A DNA stretch of 64,000 nt from Undaria pinnatifida (Eukaryota > Sar > Phaeophyceae > Laminariales > Alariaceae), in NCBI GenBank assembly GCA_012845835.1, contig JABAKD010000004.1:2779933-2843932 (forward strand). The letters are read 5' to 3'. The notes below the pieces were generated by a model. It had not been told where the DNA came from. It was given only the letters and a program-made list of their open reading frames with translations, and made no database searches. How positions within the stretch are numbered: the first letter of the stretch is position 1; every line of letters starts with the position of its first letter. Positions 1 to 14,600 of this stretch are shown here, piece after piece. The position numbers and the translations under genes are program-made.

Positions 1-848
1 GGATGTTATTCCCTCGTCAATTCGAGTCGATTTTATCTTGGCGGCCTTCAAAAAAAATGTTGAAGTACACGAGTTCGACTTTAACCACAAACTAACCGCG
101 ACCGCCTAAGAAATTTCTCGTGGTGGAAAGGTAAGGAGGGGCTAGTGTTGACTATCAAACGTTTTGTCCAAATTGGGCCAAGTACTAAACCCTGCCGGAT
201 ATTTTTTGGGCACCAAACCGGGAGGATTAGCTTTCAGATATCCCCGGGCGGAACGGGAGCGAGGGGTGAGGAGGTACTCGTTTATTGCCCGCCTTGGACA
301 TTTTACTAACGATCACGCATCCCTTTCGCGACGGAGCACCCGTCATAATCCTAATGGAGACACCTCCAAAATTTGGCGCTCATGAGGTTCGGGGAGGAAA
401 ACGTAGTTTCAGGTGTCAGAAAGCGGAAGAGGGATGCCTTGGAAAACCACAGGTTTATCTGTACACAGCAACACAGGATACTGTATATCTTTGGAAGGCG
501 TGACCGAACAGTGGACGCCGCATGACCGCACGACGACGATCGGAAACAGTACGCGACCGCAGCTATCGCCGATCGACAAACGAAAATGCGCCGTCCAGCC
601 TTCGACGCAGCACCGGGCCCAAGGTGCATTCTTGACTCTCTGCTGACAAACCTCGATGGCTAACATGCGACCACAATGGGTGACACTGGATGCTTGCAGG
701 CCACCAAGGGACGACGAACAGAAACCAGTGCTGGGATCAACTCGAAGCGCTCGTGCCCGCTGAAGGGCCAGCACACAAGCGAGGGTCCGCAGAGTCAGTA
801 TTGGAGGAAAACGATGCAAAAAAAGTATCACCGGTGCATATTTACGAG

Positions 849-885
<37 letters not shown>

Positions 886-2688
886 ACACAAGAACGATTT
901 GCAGACTGTTCATATAATGCGTGTACAAAAAATAACTCGCACGAAAAAAAAAATACGAAAAAAAAAACGATACAAAACGAAACAAAACAAAGAACACCAT
1001 AAAGAACAAAACACACGTATTGTATGTACCGTACTGCACCGTCCCGTATCACACCGCACCATATGGTACCACACGGTACCCCACCGCACCAACCATACCG
1101 CAATAAGCGTGCTGAAAACCAGCTACTGGCGTCAATCAAGCCAGCCAAATCTCCGCCAACAACAGCCTGTTGACCATTTTTTACTTGACTACAGTATAAT
1201 ATTGAAAATATTAGTACAATCGCCAAATATGTGTTAATAATGGCATACAAAATGGCCGGACAAATGTTGTTTAAGATGGGTAAAAACCTTGTCTAAATCA
1301 GACTCTTCGGCTGCTCTCGGTCAACCTCTGGATAATTCTTCACGTATTTAATATTGGCCAAAAAATCGCTGATTAGAGACTAATGGCCAGACAAATGGCA
1401 ATAGCATCATGTTATTAACACTATAGTGTCAATACTAACCGTCCACAACAGGTGCGAGAGCGCAGCAGCACAAGAAATATGTTATGTCTCCCCTGAACGA
1501 AATCAAACGAATCCTCAGCTGTCGCCGCCTCTCCCGCCACCCTCTCTTACTAACGATGCGAGCTAGCCGGACTTGACGGCTAGTTATATTAGTTGGTAGA
1601 CGAAGCCAACGAACTTGACTTCAGTCTTGATACAAACACATTGCAAGCCACATACGCGACTGCCACATACAAAACCGATAAAGTCCGCAAACTATCGCGA
1701 GGAACCAAGTGTACTATAATATAAAAAACTACAACACACTCAGCTGCGAGATCGAAAATTTCGACGGAGCTTATCTTTGCAAGCTATGCGCGATACTCCG
1801 ATCGCGAGTGTTACTGGGTGTGTGTTCTCATGAAGGACATAGGTGGGCGACTCCCCTTAGAACTAGCTTGTACCAGGGTCAACATGGTGACGTTAATCAA
1901 TCTGTGCACGAAAAACTATAAACCTGTTCCTAAGGGGGACAAAATCTGACGGCTGTGGAATGCACCATGTACTGTATTATAGTGCCTAGCCAGCTAATCA
2001 CTACAGTAGTCCACGACTACTGCGGAGATCCACTGTCAACATGATGAAATTACACACACAAACGCAAAACATTGCCACCTTTCCGCGAGCTCTCCTACGC
2101 CGCGACTTTTTTCGATTGAGGCTCTGTACACCTGGCAAGACTACCCACACAAAAATTAAGCGCTCTTAAGCAAGGGTGGGTGTTTCTCGGCCCCCATTCT
2201 TGTTCTATAATTCATCCTGCTGACAGGGGTTCCCCGTAATACCGTTGGCATACGACAGGTGCGAAGATCTCTAGCCCTTTCCAGAAAAAAAACTTTCGGA
2301 ATCACGGGGCGTCTTAGCCCCAAACCGTCGGAGTGGCATATAAAAAACAAGTAAATACTTTTTGTACGTACGAGCATACCTAGCCCATGGGTCTGCCGAT
2401 TCGTGTCGCACTTTCAGGATGCTCAAAACAAGTCTCTTTTCGGTGAGGTACATAGAGCTTCTGAGGATCTCACCAGAGGCGCGAGTCATTCCACCGTGGG
2501 GGATGCACTTTTTTTGGGGCCCAACATTCCTGGCAGGAACGACCGGTTAGCCTGATACTTTTACGAGTACAATGGTTGTCTTAACTCTAGCGCATAGAAG
2601 TATTGGCCGGATCGCGGTAGGGGATGCGTTCGGAGCTACGTTTCGGGGTGAGATATTGAGCTCATCATGTCAGGAGCTCAGAAAATTG
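1..2688. other. Left flank, no supported gene
   Basis: Contains a poly-A tract (854-893), A-rich and GTACC/CCGTA-rich simple sequence (940-1110) and one copy of a dispersed repeat (1735-1895). Every long reading frame here lacks codon-like composition. It may hold the 3' UTR or a last small exon of the giant gene. Confidence 0.5.
1735..1895 (+). repeat. Dispersed repeat R1, left copy
   Basis: Shares strings such as AGCTGTGAGATCGA-AATTTCG, GGGTGTGT, CATGAAGGA and GGCGACTCCCCTTAG with 59640-59800, in the same orientation. Probably a transposon remnant; no ends recognised. Confidence 0.6.
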
Positions 2689-5600
2689 TTAGAATATTCT
2701 GCACCCCGACCGTAGGATGACTCGATCCTCAAAAAAAAAAAAAAAAAGCACCCCTACCGTACCCTGCGTCATAGTCAGCCACATCACACCCCTGGTCCTT
2801 ACCGGTGTCGCCCTCGGAGAGAAACCTCGCTTTTCTCGCCTAGCGGACGGTGGCCCCTGCGCAAAAAAGCCTCCTCTACCCACATTTCTCTCCGTCCCAG
2901 CGTCGCTCCCCACCGCCCACACCTCACTCCTCCTGCTCCCGGCCAGGCTAGAAGCACCGCTCGACGACACTCTCGACTCCCGCGCAGCTTCCACCTCCTC
3001 CTCCTCCTCACCATATTCCTCCTCCCCTCTATCCGCTCCCGCCTCCATCGCATCCCTAACGGCGCCCGTCAAGAGCCCGGGAGGGTGAGCGTACGGGTCA
3101 GGGCCGTCCCGAAGCCGCCGCGCCCCGCTAGACTTCCCCAGCTCCGCGATCCCATCATACAAGACGATGTCACGCGCCGCAAGCTCTTCCTTACAGTCGA
3201 CGACGGCGGCGGTGGCGGCGGCGGCAGCGGCGGCGGCCGCCTCGCGGCTTGCCTTTCTCCGGTTTGACAGGCGCCGAGAGAACGCACGGATCCGGTTACC
3301 GGAGACATCCGCGGCGGCAGGGTCAGCCATCGCTTCCGCTGCTGCATCGGCCGCCTCCCCCGCCCCCGCCCTCACATCCACCGCGCTAACATCCACCGTC
3401 GCACCTTTCGGCACCAGATGGCCGACGCCCACCGATGCACCCCGGCTAAGCCGGCGAGAGATAGACTCACGTCGGTTCGCGCGATTCCCTTCGGTCATCT
3501 GGCCCGAGCCCCTCAAAGACGCCATATGGTTGCTCAAGTTCCCCAGCGCTTCCTGCGTGACAACCATGTTAGATGAGGGGCTCCCCAAGCAGCTGCCCCC
3601 GCCGCTCCCCCCGCGCAAAGCCGCGATGGACAGCTTCAAGCCACCACCGGGACCACCACCGGCTCCACCGGCGCCGCCCTCCCCGACCCCGCTAGTCCAT
3701 GATCCGGGTCCGCGGAGCAGTTGGCGTCTTTCAGCAAACGACGCCCTAGGGCTCGCCGCCCGTACCCCTCCCGACCCCTGCCGGTTCTGTCGCGATTCCA
3801 ACCTAGCGAGACGCTCGCGCAGAGATTCATCCGCCGATCGTGTCACCAACGACGCCTCTTTTTTCTCCACCGCTGTTACCTCCCATGTAGCGTCACCCCC
3901 CCTCCCCCCGCCTTCTTCCTCCCCCGCTACCGCAACCGCCGCCCTCGTCGATGCTTCCGGCAACGACGACGATTCTGCCAACCCTCCCACCCGCCCACCC
4001 GCCTTGCCCCGCCCACCTTCACCTGCTTCCGCTCCCTCCCAAGGCTCGACCGACGCGGCAGGTCGACTCCAATCCCGCTCAACATCGCCCACCTCTATCT
4101 CCAGCAAGAGGTCCTCGCAATCGCCAAAGTTTTGCGGTGCCGGCGGTACCGCCGCTGCCGCTGCCGGCGGCGCAACCTCCTGCGCTACTACCGCCGCCTC
4201 AGGTGCTCCTACGCCCCCCGGCGGAAGCGGGGGGCGTACCCGAATAGACGGGGGAGGGGGAAGGGAATCATCTTTGATCTGCTCACGCTGCGGCCGAGGG
4301 GGAGGGGAAGCATCGTCGCTCTGCTCGCGCCGCGACCGGGGCAGCAAATCTCGGGAAGCAGGGGGCGGCGGGGGCGGCGGCATGCTATCGAAAGACACAC
4401 GGCGCTTCCGCCAGGGCTCGAGCCTAGGGGCGTTGAGCAGAGCTTGGTCTAGGATGTCGTCCCACGCGTTGCGCTCACCGTCTGGAAGAACCAGCCTGAA
4501 TTGGATCAGCGTCGTCGTTCATGATTCAGAGCGTGGGGTGGGACAGGGAAGGAAACGAGCGGCCATTTTTGGATATTAACCATACACCCTTACAAAGTAC
4601 AAATTGATCCCCAAAAAATCCTTTCCTCCGCAAATACTTTCCTGAAAAAAAACCGCACAAACAACTCTCCGCACCCCGTCCCCACACTCGACCAAGCACT
4701 CACATCTGAGTTCCCAAAAACCGTGCTTCCCTCTCCGCCGGAGTCCGTAAGCCCGACCTCCCCATCCCACGGTACAACGAAGACGGCGTCCCCTGTCCCC
4801 TCCTCGAATAAGACCGAGGCGTTGTCTGCCCCGGGGTTTGCCTCCCCCCCGCCCCTCCAGTTTCGCCCCCACCCACAGCTTCCACCACGGCTGCGCTAGT
4901 ATCCGATGCCGCACCCGCGGTCGCGAGCTTCCCATCAAGCGCCAGGTTAACAGGTGGTTGATTTTCCGTTGCGGCACTGAATCCGAGGCGTTCCTCCTCG
5001 TCAAGGGGGGGCGATGCGGTCATGCGGAGATCTGGGAGGTTCATCGCCGCGTCATCTGGGTCACCACCACCGTTGCCACCACCGCCACCGCCGTTGGTAG
5101 CAACCTCAGCGGTATCGATCACCTCCGGGGACAACAAGTCATAATGTCGGTCACGCTCATCGACCGGCACGGTAAGCCCTGTCGCTTCGTCGTCTTGCAT
5201 GCCTCCTCCCACCCCTCCCCGGGGGATTTCCACAGACGCAAACCCACCGCCACCACTGCCGCCACTGCTACTGCTACCACTGGCGCCAAACGCGACACTA
5301 CCATCGTCGACAAGATTAGAAGAAGACCGCGAACCGCGGCTGCGCCGCGGCAGCGGGATGTCATCGTTCGACGAGTCGAGAAGGTTGAGGGTGTCCTCGT
5401 CGCCACCACCACCGGCACTGGCGCCAAAATTAGAGCCGCTAGCAGCAACGCCGGGTGGAACAGCCGCCGTCGTCGCCGCTGATACCGCCTTAGAGGCGTC
5501 AGTGTCTGCGAATGCTTTTTCCACCTGCGTCCAACGCGAGGACGCGGGGGACGGGGGGTGGGGTGGGGGATGGGGTGTACCCGATATTCAAGCATGGCCG

Positions 5601-8600
5601 TAGTCGTATGACCATAGTAAATTGACCCTCGCATACCTATAATGCCGTGACGGAGCATGTCGGGTTTTCACCGACCCGGCAGACACCGCATGCACCAAGC
5701 GCAAAGCGCCGTGAGGTGCTCGGCGAGTCGCATGAAGGGTGGGCTGCATCCTACTAAGAACCGCTTTTAACGCGAACTTGCATATGAACGACAGCTTCAA
5801 TGAGCTAATTTAATTTCCGGTACAACCACTTCCAGAAACAACAACGAGAGTACTACGTGGGGGCCGGGGGGGTGCACTCGATATCCATGCATGGCCGTAG
5901 TCGTATGACCATGTCTATTAGACCCTCGCATTCCTACTATGCCGGGACGGGGCACGTCGGGTTTTCACGAACTAGGCACACATTGCTTGCACCAAGCGCG
6001 AAGCGCCGTGAGGTGTTCGGCGAGTCACATGAAGGGTGAACTGCATCCTTCCAAGAACCGCGCGGAGGCCGGGGGGGGCGGGTAGTCAACGTTGACCCGC
6101 CCAGAAAACGCCTCCAGCTGTATGTGAATCTCCCACGCATGTGGTCTACTTCTATCGATACTAATGGTACTACTACTGCAACTACTATTAATACTACTCT
6201 TACTACGTACTACTGGGTGTACTACTACGTACTACTGCTACCACACCAATAGCCCTCGTACTCTTAGCCAACCAAAAAAATCGACGAAATATGAAATTCC
6301 GCTGCTCACCTGAGCTTTGATCCGGTGCTCCATATCCTCCATCCCCAAACCTTCTTTCGCACCGTCCCCCTCAGCAGCGTACAGGGCGGCGGCCAGTGTA
6401 ATACCGGCCATTTTGATGGGCAACTTAGAGCTGGCCAACAAGGCCTTCGCCGCCAGGTACACCTGTTCCCCAAAACACAGAAATAAGATGGTTCGTATAT
6501 AAAGCAGTAGTGGCTATTATCTATAGTGCCGGTATTTCTTGGATAGTGCCGGTATGTGCATTATAGAGGGAAATACCCAGTACTATAGCGGCAATCGGCA
6601 CTACTCCGCCTACTGCCACTACTGGTCGTTTCCATATTTACCAAACAATTTAATGGAACTATAGCGGGCAACCGGCACTGCTCAACCGGCACTATAGAGG
6701 GAATTCCTACTGAACTAACACCACTTTTAACTTGACAATGTATACCGGTAGCCATCAAAGAAGCGACAAGCGCGGTCTCACCAACCACAACCCCTTCCAG
6801 AACTGCACACTCCTTACTTGCGACAACTACGTGGGAATAAACGTCGAACATATTCTGCCGTGACGAAAAATAGTCTTCTGTTAACCTTCCGCGCCGTCGC
6901 TACCACGCGAACTGAAGGACATGCCAGCTAGCGCTGGATCGCGAATGCATTAAACTTAAATTGACAAACGACATGTATGAAAGATACGGGGAAGCGTGGA
7001 GAGCTTAGCTTATTTGTTCCCCATCCGCCAGAGGATAAAAAAGAAAGAAAAGAAGAGAAAAGGTCAACTTTCCAGCAAGAGCGTGCACCAGTACTTCTAT
7101 CGTCGTCACATGCTATATGCGGTAGAGGTGGGCCATTTTGTTCTCAGATTCCTAACCTGCAGAGGTCCATACCCCACCCAGGGGAAAACACAAAAAAGAA
7201 GAGAAAACGGAGCCACAGTCCTAGAAAGGTCAAAAAAAGAACAAGAAAGAAAAAAACAGAGCCTTGTGATTTCTGTGCGAAGCGAAAAACTGACGATTTT
7301 TAACAAACTTTTTGTTTACTTGGTTTTAGTAACACCCCCTCCCCCTGTCTGGCACCTTAACAGAAGAATGTGGGTGCTATTTTCTTTTTGGACCTCCCCT
7401 GCCTCACCCGAAGACTGATTTTTGAGCAAACCGAAAGTGTCGCTCGATGAACAGACCCATCGGCCTAGGCATAAGAAACATCATTTTTTGCAAAAACAAG
7501 AACGACCTTCCGATGATTTTGGGTATAACCCGTTTCCAATACCTAAACATTTCCCAGTCTGACTCCATTTCTTTCGTCCCCATGTCGGGAGGGCGGTGCC
7601 AAAATGGGTTAAGCGACCGCGTCGTTAAGAAGATGCATTGGACAAGAAGTATTAACATCTGCCGTAGCATTACGTCTATCATGCTTTCGCGCAACTCCTT
7701 GCCTAGCAATTCGGATACTAGGGGTCTTTTATCTTCTTCTTTTTTTCTTGATCCGATTTATTGTCCTCGAATTACTTTCGCGCTCCCTCAGAGAAGTAAC
7801 TCAGATCCGGGGTCGCATAGCGGGCCCTCCTTCCCCCTCCCCACTACGGTACGTGCCTTCATTTTTATCGAGACAAGAATTCAGCATTTTTTTCCCTCGT
7901 CGACTCGCGTCGAACTGTGCCTACCCACGATGCTAGGCGTTCTCTCCTTCGGGTAAGGTATAACCCCTTAATATGAGCCTTCGTTCGGTGCTACAAAATT
8001 GTTACGTTTTTCGACGGTTTTCCACTCCGAAGCTCCAAAACGTTTAATAAATTGGACGAACCGCTTGCTATCACGTAATGAACGCTGCAGTACAGCAATG
8101 GTGCCCCGATAAGGCGGTCTGACTAAGGGCTAGTAAGGCGGTACCCCGATAAAAGGCGGTCAAAATCGCCTGGCACTACTGGGGAAGTGCACTAAAGTAC
8201 TCATAACCAGGAAAGAATAGTGCGGCTTCCCCCGATAAGGCGGTCATATTGCTCTGGCACACCACCGCCTTATACCGTACTGGGGGACCGCTACTGCAGT
8301 CAAATATCAGTACCATGCATTAATGCGATAACCTCTCCCTTCTCCGCTATTTTTCAGGTTTTGTAGCACTACTTACTACTGTACATAGTCATGTGCAGTA
8401 ACCAACAAAATGCATGCGTCCGGGTTCGACGAATCTCTCCGCTTCAACAACAGTAGAGCATTGATCTCCGTGGATTTTTCCTCGCCACGCGCTATCATAT
8501 ATACGAGGCAACCCAGGCTCGCAAAATAAAGCCTCTTATCCTACCAAACCCACCTCCTTTCGAGCCTCCTCGCCGCCCGCCACGGTATCTCCTCCCCCTT

Positions 8601-11600
8601 TCCCCAAGGCTGCGGACATTGCCTTCACGCATCCCGTCACCGCTTTAGGCGCCGCCGCGGCTGCGACAGCCCTACTCCTTCCCCGCTCCCCGTCCTCCCC
8701 AAGAGCGGGGGGGAAAAACATGTTCTCCAAGCCCGGTCCCGCGCGGGCAGCAAGGGCAAGCCAGGCCCCACGCTGGGCAGGGCCTCCCGCGCTCCCCCCC
8801 AACAATGCCTCGGCTGCGGAAACCGCGTTGGCTTCGACGGGGCCGCGGCCGCAGCAGAGGGCGCGCTCGGCGAGAGTAGAGGAGAGCGCTGCGCCTTCTT
8901 CGGCTCCCATTTCTGACCGCGAAGACAAATATGACTTTAGGGATCCCACTGCTGCGTCTACTGCCTGTTTGTGGGTGGGTGGGGGGGGGGGTATGTAATG
9001 GCGACATGTTGGAAGCGGGGGGTGGTGTTGAAGGTGATAGTGGGGTGGGGGTGTGGTGTTGCGGCGTGGTTATGGTGGTAGATGTGGTGGTTGCGTGTGG
9101 TGGAGGTTTAGAAAGTTAGCAGCCATGCCAGCGACAGGGCCCAGGCGTGGGAGTGGGAGGGGGATGGTTTGACGAACTACTTCACAAGCTCTACCACACC
9201 AGACACATGAATCGTACGCTGAGGAGTTACAGTCCGTGACCATACCAAATCCTACCACTGTAACACCACAGATCGGTGTGTAATTAGTAATTATGCCTGT
9301 AGAGCACGCCGTATTACCTGGACGTTGTTGTCCTGGAGCATCCGAGGTAGCAACGGGCCGACCGTCCCAACCGCGCCCTGGTCCCCTCTCCGGCAAGCTC
9401 GGGACGCTTCCTGGAGACAAATAGTCACCGGAGCAGCAAACATTACAAAAGCGAAACAAGAAAACACACAGACACAAGACAAAAGGCCAAAAAGCAAAAC
9501 GTCACGTGCGTTGTCGGGACCGGTGAGCACATCCAAACACACTACAGAGCCAGGCATCCAAAAAAAAACCCGTCTCACCCAAACCCCGCGCAAAAAAAGC
9601 CGCGCGTCAGGGAACAGGAAACCCAGGAAGGACAGGGGAATGAGGAACATCAGGAAGGACATCGCCCCGACGCGAGGACCCATCCACCACGACAAACCAA
9701 CAAAACCTCCGCACACTGGAGCAGAAGACCACATCAACAGCATAAACATGGCGCGCTGGTACAACGTCCCCGACTCTCCACTCAGGAATACCTCGAATGC
9801 GGCGACCCTCTTCTTCCAGTCTCGCTCCTTAAGGCACGCCTCCAGATTCTGAACACCGCCCCCTCCCTCCCCCCCGTCCCCCGCCACACCACCTCCTCCT
9901 TCGGCCACCACCTCCGCCGCCGCCGCCGTCGCAGTTTTCCATGGCTTCGCCGGAGCTGCCGCCACCACATCCCCCTCTACCTCGCCAACGCCCACAGCAG
10001 GAGCCGCCCTGTCGGCGACAGGCCTCCGTTTTTTCAGCCACGGCTTGGCCGGCGCCGCGACCTTTACCTCCTCCTCCTCGGCAGCACCCTCACCATCCCC
10101 TTCGGCAGAGTCCACTGCCGTCTTGGTAGCTCTCGGTGGGGGCGCCTTCCTCCTCCTCAGCCACGGCTTGGCTTTCGCCGCCGCTGCTGGCTCGACCTCC
10201 GACGTCGAAGCGAGACTATCAGCGTCACCAACACCACCACTGCTGCCACCCCCCCCACCCGGCGCGGCCGACCCAGTGTCCACACCGCCAACCCCATCCT
10301 CAAGGTCAAAAGCGCTACCGCTAGATCTCATCGACCGACCCCCTGCAGCACCAGACAACGGCCGGTCCTCCGCAACTACCGACGCACTCGACGGCGTGGA
10401 AGGAGGCTTGGCGCCCGTCAGCGGCCGGTCCGCGCCAACCGCAGAGGGCGGAGCTGCGGCGGCTGCAGCAAAGGCGGCCTCCTGCTTATCGAAGTCCTCG
10501 GTGGCTTGGTCGAAATCTTCCACCGGCATGGCGGTAGGGCCTCGCTTGTTGGCCGTGAGCACCCAGCCGTCCTCTCGCCCGTGATAGGAAACGCGAACCC
10601 AGCCTGGTTTCGATGACGTCTGTCGCAGCGGCGTAGCAAGCACGGATGGTGCCACGGCGTCCGTGCAAGGTCAACGATTTTCGGCAGGGTGCCTCCTATA
10701 CGTACGGTGGAACAACGGGCTACGCACACGATCCAAGCGCCTGCTTTGGTCATCGCAAGACTGAAAACTGTTTTCGTCATGAGTCAAAAAAAAAAAAAAA
10801 TTGTCGTCGTCGAAAACGCGTCGTCACCGCCAGAACCGGTTTATCATGTCCCAAAACACCCTTATCATCCTACAGAAGACTTAGCTAAATAAATAAAAAA
10901 TGCTTTGTTGTCCTCAAAAACTTTTCATCATCGTCAAAGGGGGAACAGCCACCGGGTTTCAAGCAAAGAGGCACGCTACGATAAGGGTGCACCGTTTTGG
11001 TTCTGAGGCTCCTCACTTTATACCCCCCTAGGGCAAAAACTGATTCTCGAGCAAAATTAAAGTGCAGCTTGATGAACAGACTCATGTTTTGTGTGACAAA
11101 AACGTCAATATCGCCGAAAAAAGAACGGAATTCCGACGAGTTGGGACTAAGGAGGGTTAAGAAGCCCCGTCTTTCAGAAAACATTTTCGCCCAAAAGTGG
11201 CACACCTTTTCATACCTCTATCGTATCACGCGTCTAAGGTTCGAGTCCGGTGTACGGTAAATCCTTGCCACCAACCCGGTCTTAACCGTCTCGTTTCGTG
11301 ATCCAGAGATTGAAAAATAAATAAAACAAAAATCTTTGGCCGTGTCAACCGCCTGCGATTGATGGGAGCGGGCAGCGTCGAAGGATCACGCTGCGGCTTG
11401 CGTCGCATGATTCCTTTGAATAACAATTGGGCCATCGAACTTTTTGCATCCCCTAACCAAGCGGTGGGCCTACTACGCTATTATCATTTTACGTAGTCCC
11501 AAAAAGATTAAACCGCTTACCTCCAAGACCTTGACAGTGTCCCCCTTGCTAAGGACCCCAATATCCATCGAGAACGGGTCAGCCTCCTCGCGGATCTTGA

Positions 11601-14600
11601 GCAGCCTGGAACCCGCATAGGCGAAGGAACACACCACGGGGGGATAAGCTATGCTGGAACGAATTAATGCGGAAAAGGCCGATGCCCGTAAAATATGCTA
11701 CGAGATCGCGGTTTGACCAGTTGAATGACAGTCACGTACACTAAAACTCGTACATTGTGGACAAAAGAGGCTTAGACGCGCCTTAAAACCCAGCATCCTA
11801 GAAATTTTAATCTAGGCCCACGATCTACAACACCACCCCCACCCCCCCGCCCCCGACAATATCGCTCCACCGCGCCCCTCCCACCCTTAGGCCCGCCATC
11901 CCGTTACCCTCTCTCACCCTAGAGCGGTCATGAACCCCTTCTCTCCACCGTCCTCCTCCGACGCGCCTCCAGATACGGCCTTAGCACCACTAGTTTCTCC
12001 AGCACCACCGACAGGTCTAGCCACTTCGCCTTCATGCCCCGGCGGGAACTCGCTCGGTGGCACCCACGCCCCCTTTCCTCCGCCTGACAACGGCCGTTCC
12101 TCCGCCACTACTGGCGCACTAGATGACGCAGGAGGAGGCTTAGCGCCCGTCAGAGGCCGGTCTGCGATCTCAGCAGAGGGGGGGGCAGCGGCGGCTGCAG
12201 CGAAGGCGGACTCCTGCGCGTTGAACTCCTCGGCGGCTTGGTCTGAGTCTTCCACCGGCACGGCGGTAGGGCCTCGCTTGTTGGCCGTGAGCACCCAACC
12301 GTCATCCCGTCCGTGGTACGACACGCGAACCCAGCCCGGTTTCGATGAGGTCTGTCGCGGCGGTAGCGAGCACAGTTGGTGTAACATCGTCCGTGCAAGG
12401 TTAACGATTTTCGGCAAGGCACCTCCTATACGTGCGGCAGAAAACGGGCTACGCACACGACCCAAGCGCCTGCTTTTGCCATCGCAATACTGAAAATTGT
12501 TTTCGTCATGGGTCAAAAACAAAAAAAAATGTCGTGCTTGTAGCTGAAAACGCTTTGCCACCGACAAAACTACTTAGTGCAAAACACTTAGTTATGTAAA
12601 AAAATGCTTTGTCGTCTCTGCAAAACTTTTCGTCATCGTCAAAGAGCGAATAGCCACCATATTTCAAGTAGGGTTTGAGCCTGGTGTATATACGGTAAAT
12701 CCTCGCCACTCACTCGGTCGTCCATATCGGGATCCAGAGACGGAAAAAAACAAACTTTGATGTTGTCAACCGTCTGCGATTGGTGGGGCTGGCGAGCAAC
12801 GGACGATCATGCTGTGCCCCGTGTCGCATGATTCCTTGAATCGGACTTGGGGCATCGAATGTATCGTCTCCAAACCAAGCAGTGGGACTACCATGCAATA
12901 TATATAGCCATCATTTCTTTTTATCGAAACTTATTTTCATTCTACGTAGCCCCAAAAGGGATAAGCCGCACACCTCCAAGACTTTGACAATATCTCCCTT
13001 GGTAATGACTCCAATGTCCATCGAGAACGGGTCAGCCTCCTCGCGGATCTTGAGCAGCCTGGATCCGACAGACATACAGGCGGAGGAACACACCACGGGG
13101 GGATAAGCTATGCTGGTACGAGATATTGCCCAAACAGGCGCTGCCCGTCAACTATGCTACCAGATCGCGGTTTGACCCTGTTGAATGACAGTCACGTACA
13201 CTAAAACTCGTACATTGTGGCCAAAACGGGCCTAGACGCGCCCTAAAATCCAGTCTCCTACACGTTTAATTGAGTTCCGCAAATCTCGAAAAAATCTCCA
13301 CACTATCGCCCCACCGCGCCCCTCCCACCCGTAGCCCCGCCATCCCGTTACCCTCTCTCACCCTAGAGCGGTCATGAACCCCTTTTCTCCACCGTCCTCC
13401 CCTAACGCGCTTCCAGATACCGCCTTAGCACCGCCAGTTTCTCCAGCACCACTGAAAGGTCTAGCCACTTCGCCTTCATGCCCCGGCGGGAACTCGCTCG
13501 GTGGCACCCACGCCCCCTTTCCTCCGCCTGACAACGGCCGTTCCTCCGCCACTACTGGCGCACTAGATGACGCAGGAGGAGGCTTAGCGCCCGTCAGAGG
13601 CCGGTCTGCAATCTCAGCAGAGGGGGGGGCAGCGGCGGCTGCAGCGAAGGCGGACTCCTGCGCGTCGAACTCCTCGGCGGCTTGGTCTGAGTCTTCCACC
13701 GGCACGGCGGTAGGGCCTCGCTTGTTGGCCGTGAGCACCCAGCCGTCATCCCGTCCGTGGTACGACACGCGAACCCAGCCCGGTTTCGATGAGGTCTGTC
13801 GCGACGGTAGCGAGCACAGTTGGTGTAACGTCGTCCGTGCAAGGTTAACGACTTTTGGCAAGGCACTTCCTATACGTACGGCAGAAAACGGGCTACGCAC
13901 ACGATCCAAGCGCCTGCTTTTACCATCGCAATACCGAAAATTGTTTTCGTCATGGGTAAAAAAAAAAAACATTTTGCCGTGCTTGTACTTGAAAACCTTT
14001 TGCTACCGTCAAAACTGTTTTTATCATGTCCCAAAACGCTTTCATCATAGTGCAAAACACTTAGTTATGTAAAAAAATGCTTTGACGTCTCCGCAAAACT
14101 TCTCGTCATCGTCAAAGAGCGAATAGCCACCATATTTCAAGTAGAGTTTGAGCCCGGTGCATATACGGTAAATCCTCGCCACCCACTCGGTTTTGACCAT
14201 ATCGGGATCAAGAGACGGGAAAAAAACAAACTTTGATGTTGTCAACCGTCTGCGATTGGTGGGGCTGGGGAGCAACGGACGATCATGCTGCGCCCCGTGT
14301 CGCATGGTTCCTTGAATCGGACTTGGGGCATCGAATGTATCGTCTCCAAACCAAGCAGTGGGACTACCATGCAATATATATATAATCTACCTAGCCCCAA
14401 AAGGGATAAGCCGCACACCTCCAAGACTTTGACAATATCTCCCTTGGTAATGACTCCAATGTCCATCGAGAACGGGTCAGCCTCCTCGCGGATCTTGAGC
14501 AGCCTGGATCCGACAGACATACAGGCGAAGGAACACACCACGGGGGGATAAGCTATGCTGGTACGAGATATTGCCCAAACGGGCGCTGCCCGTCAACTAT

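Noticed and set aside
409-1250. Phe-rich minus-strand frames near 0.4-1.2 kb
   Set aside because: They are translations of the poly-A and A-rich tracts at 854-980.
3171-3240. Candidate regulatory (GCN) repeat on the plus strand
   Set aside because: It is the poly-Ala coding tract of exon 36 on the minus strand.
3167-4579. 470-codon plus-strand open frame opposite exon 36
   Set aside because: It mirrors a G+C-rich, low-complexity coding exon. The minus strand has matching splice signals, in-phase joins and domain continuity, while this frame has none.
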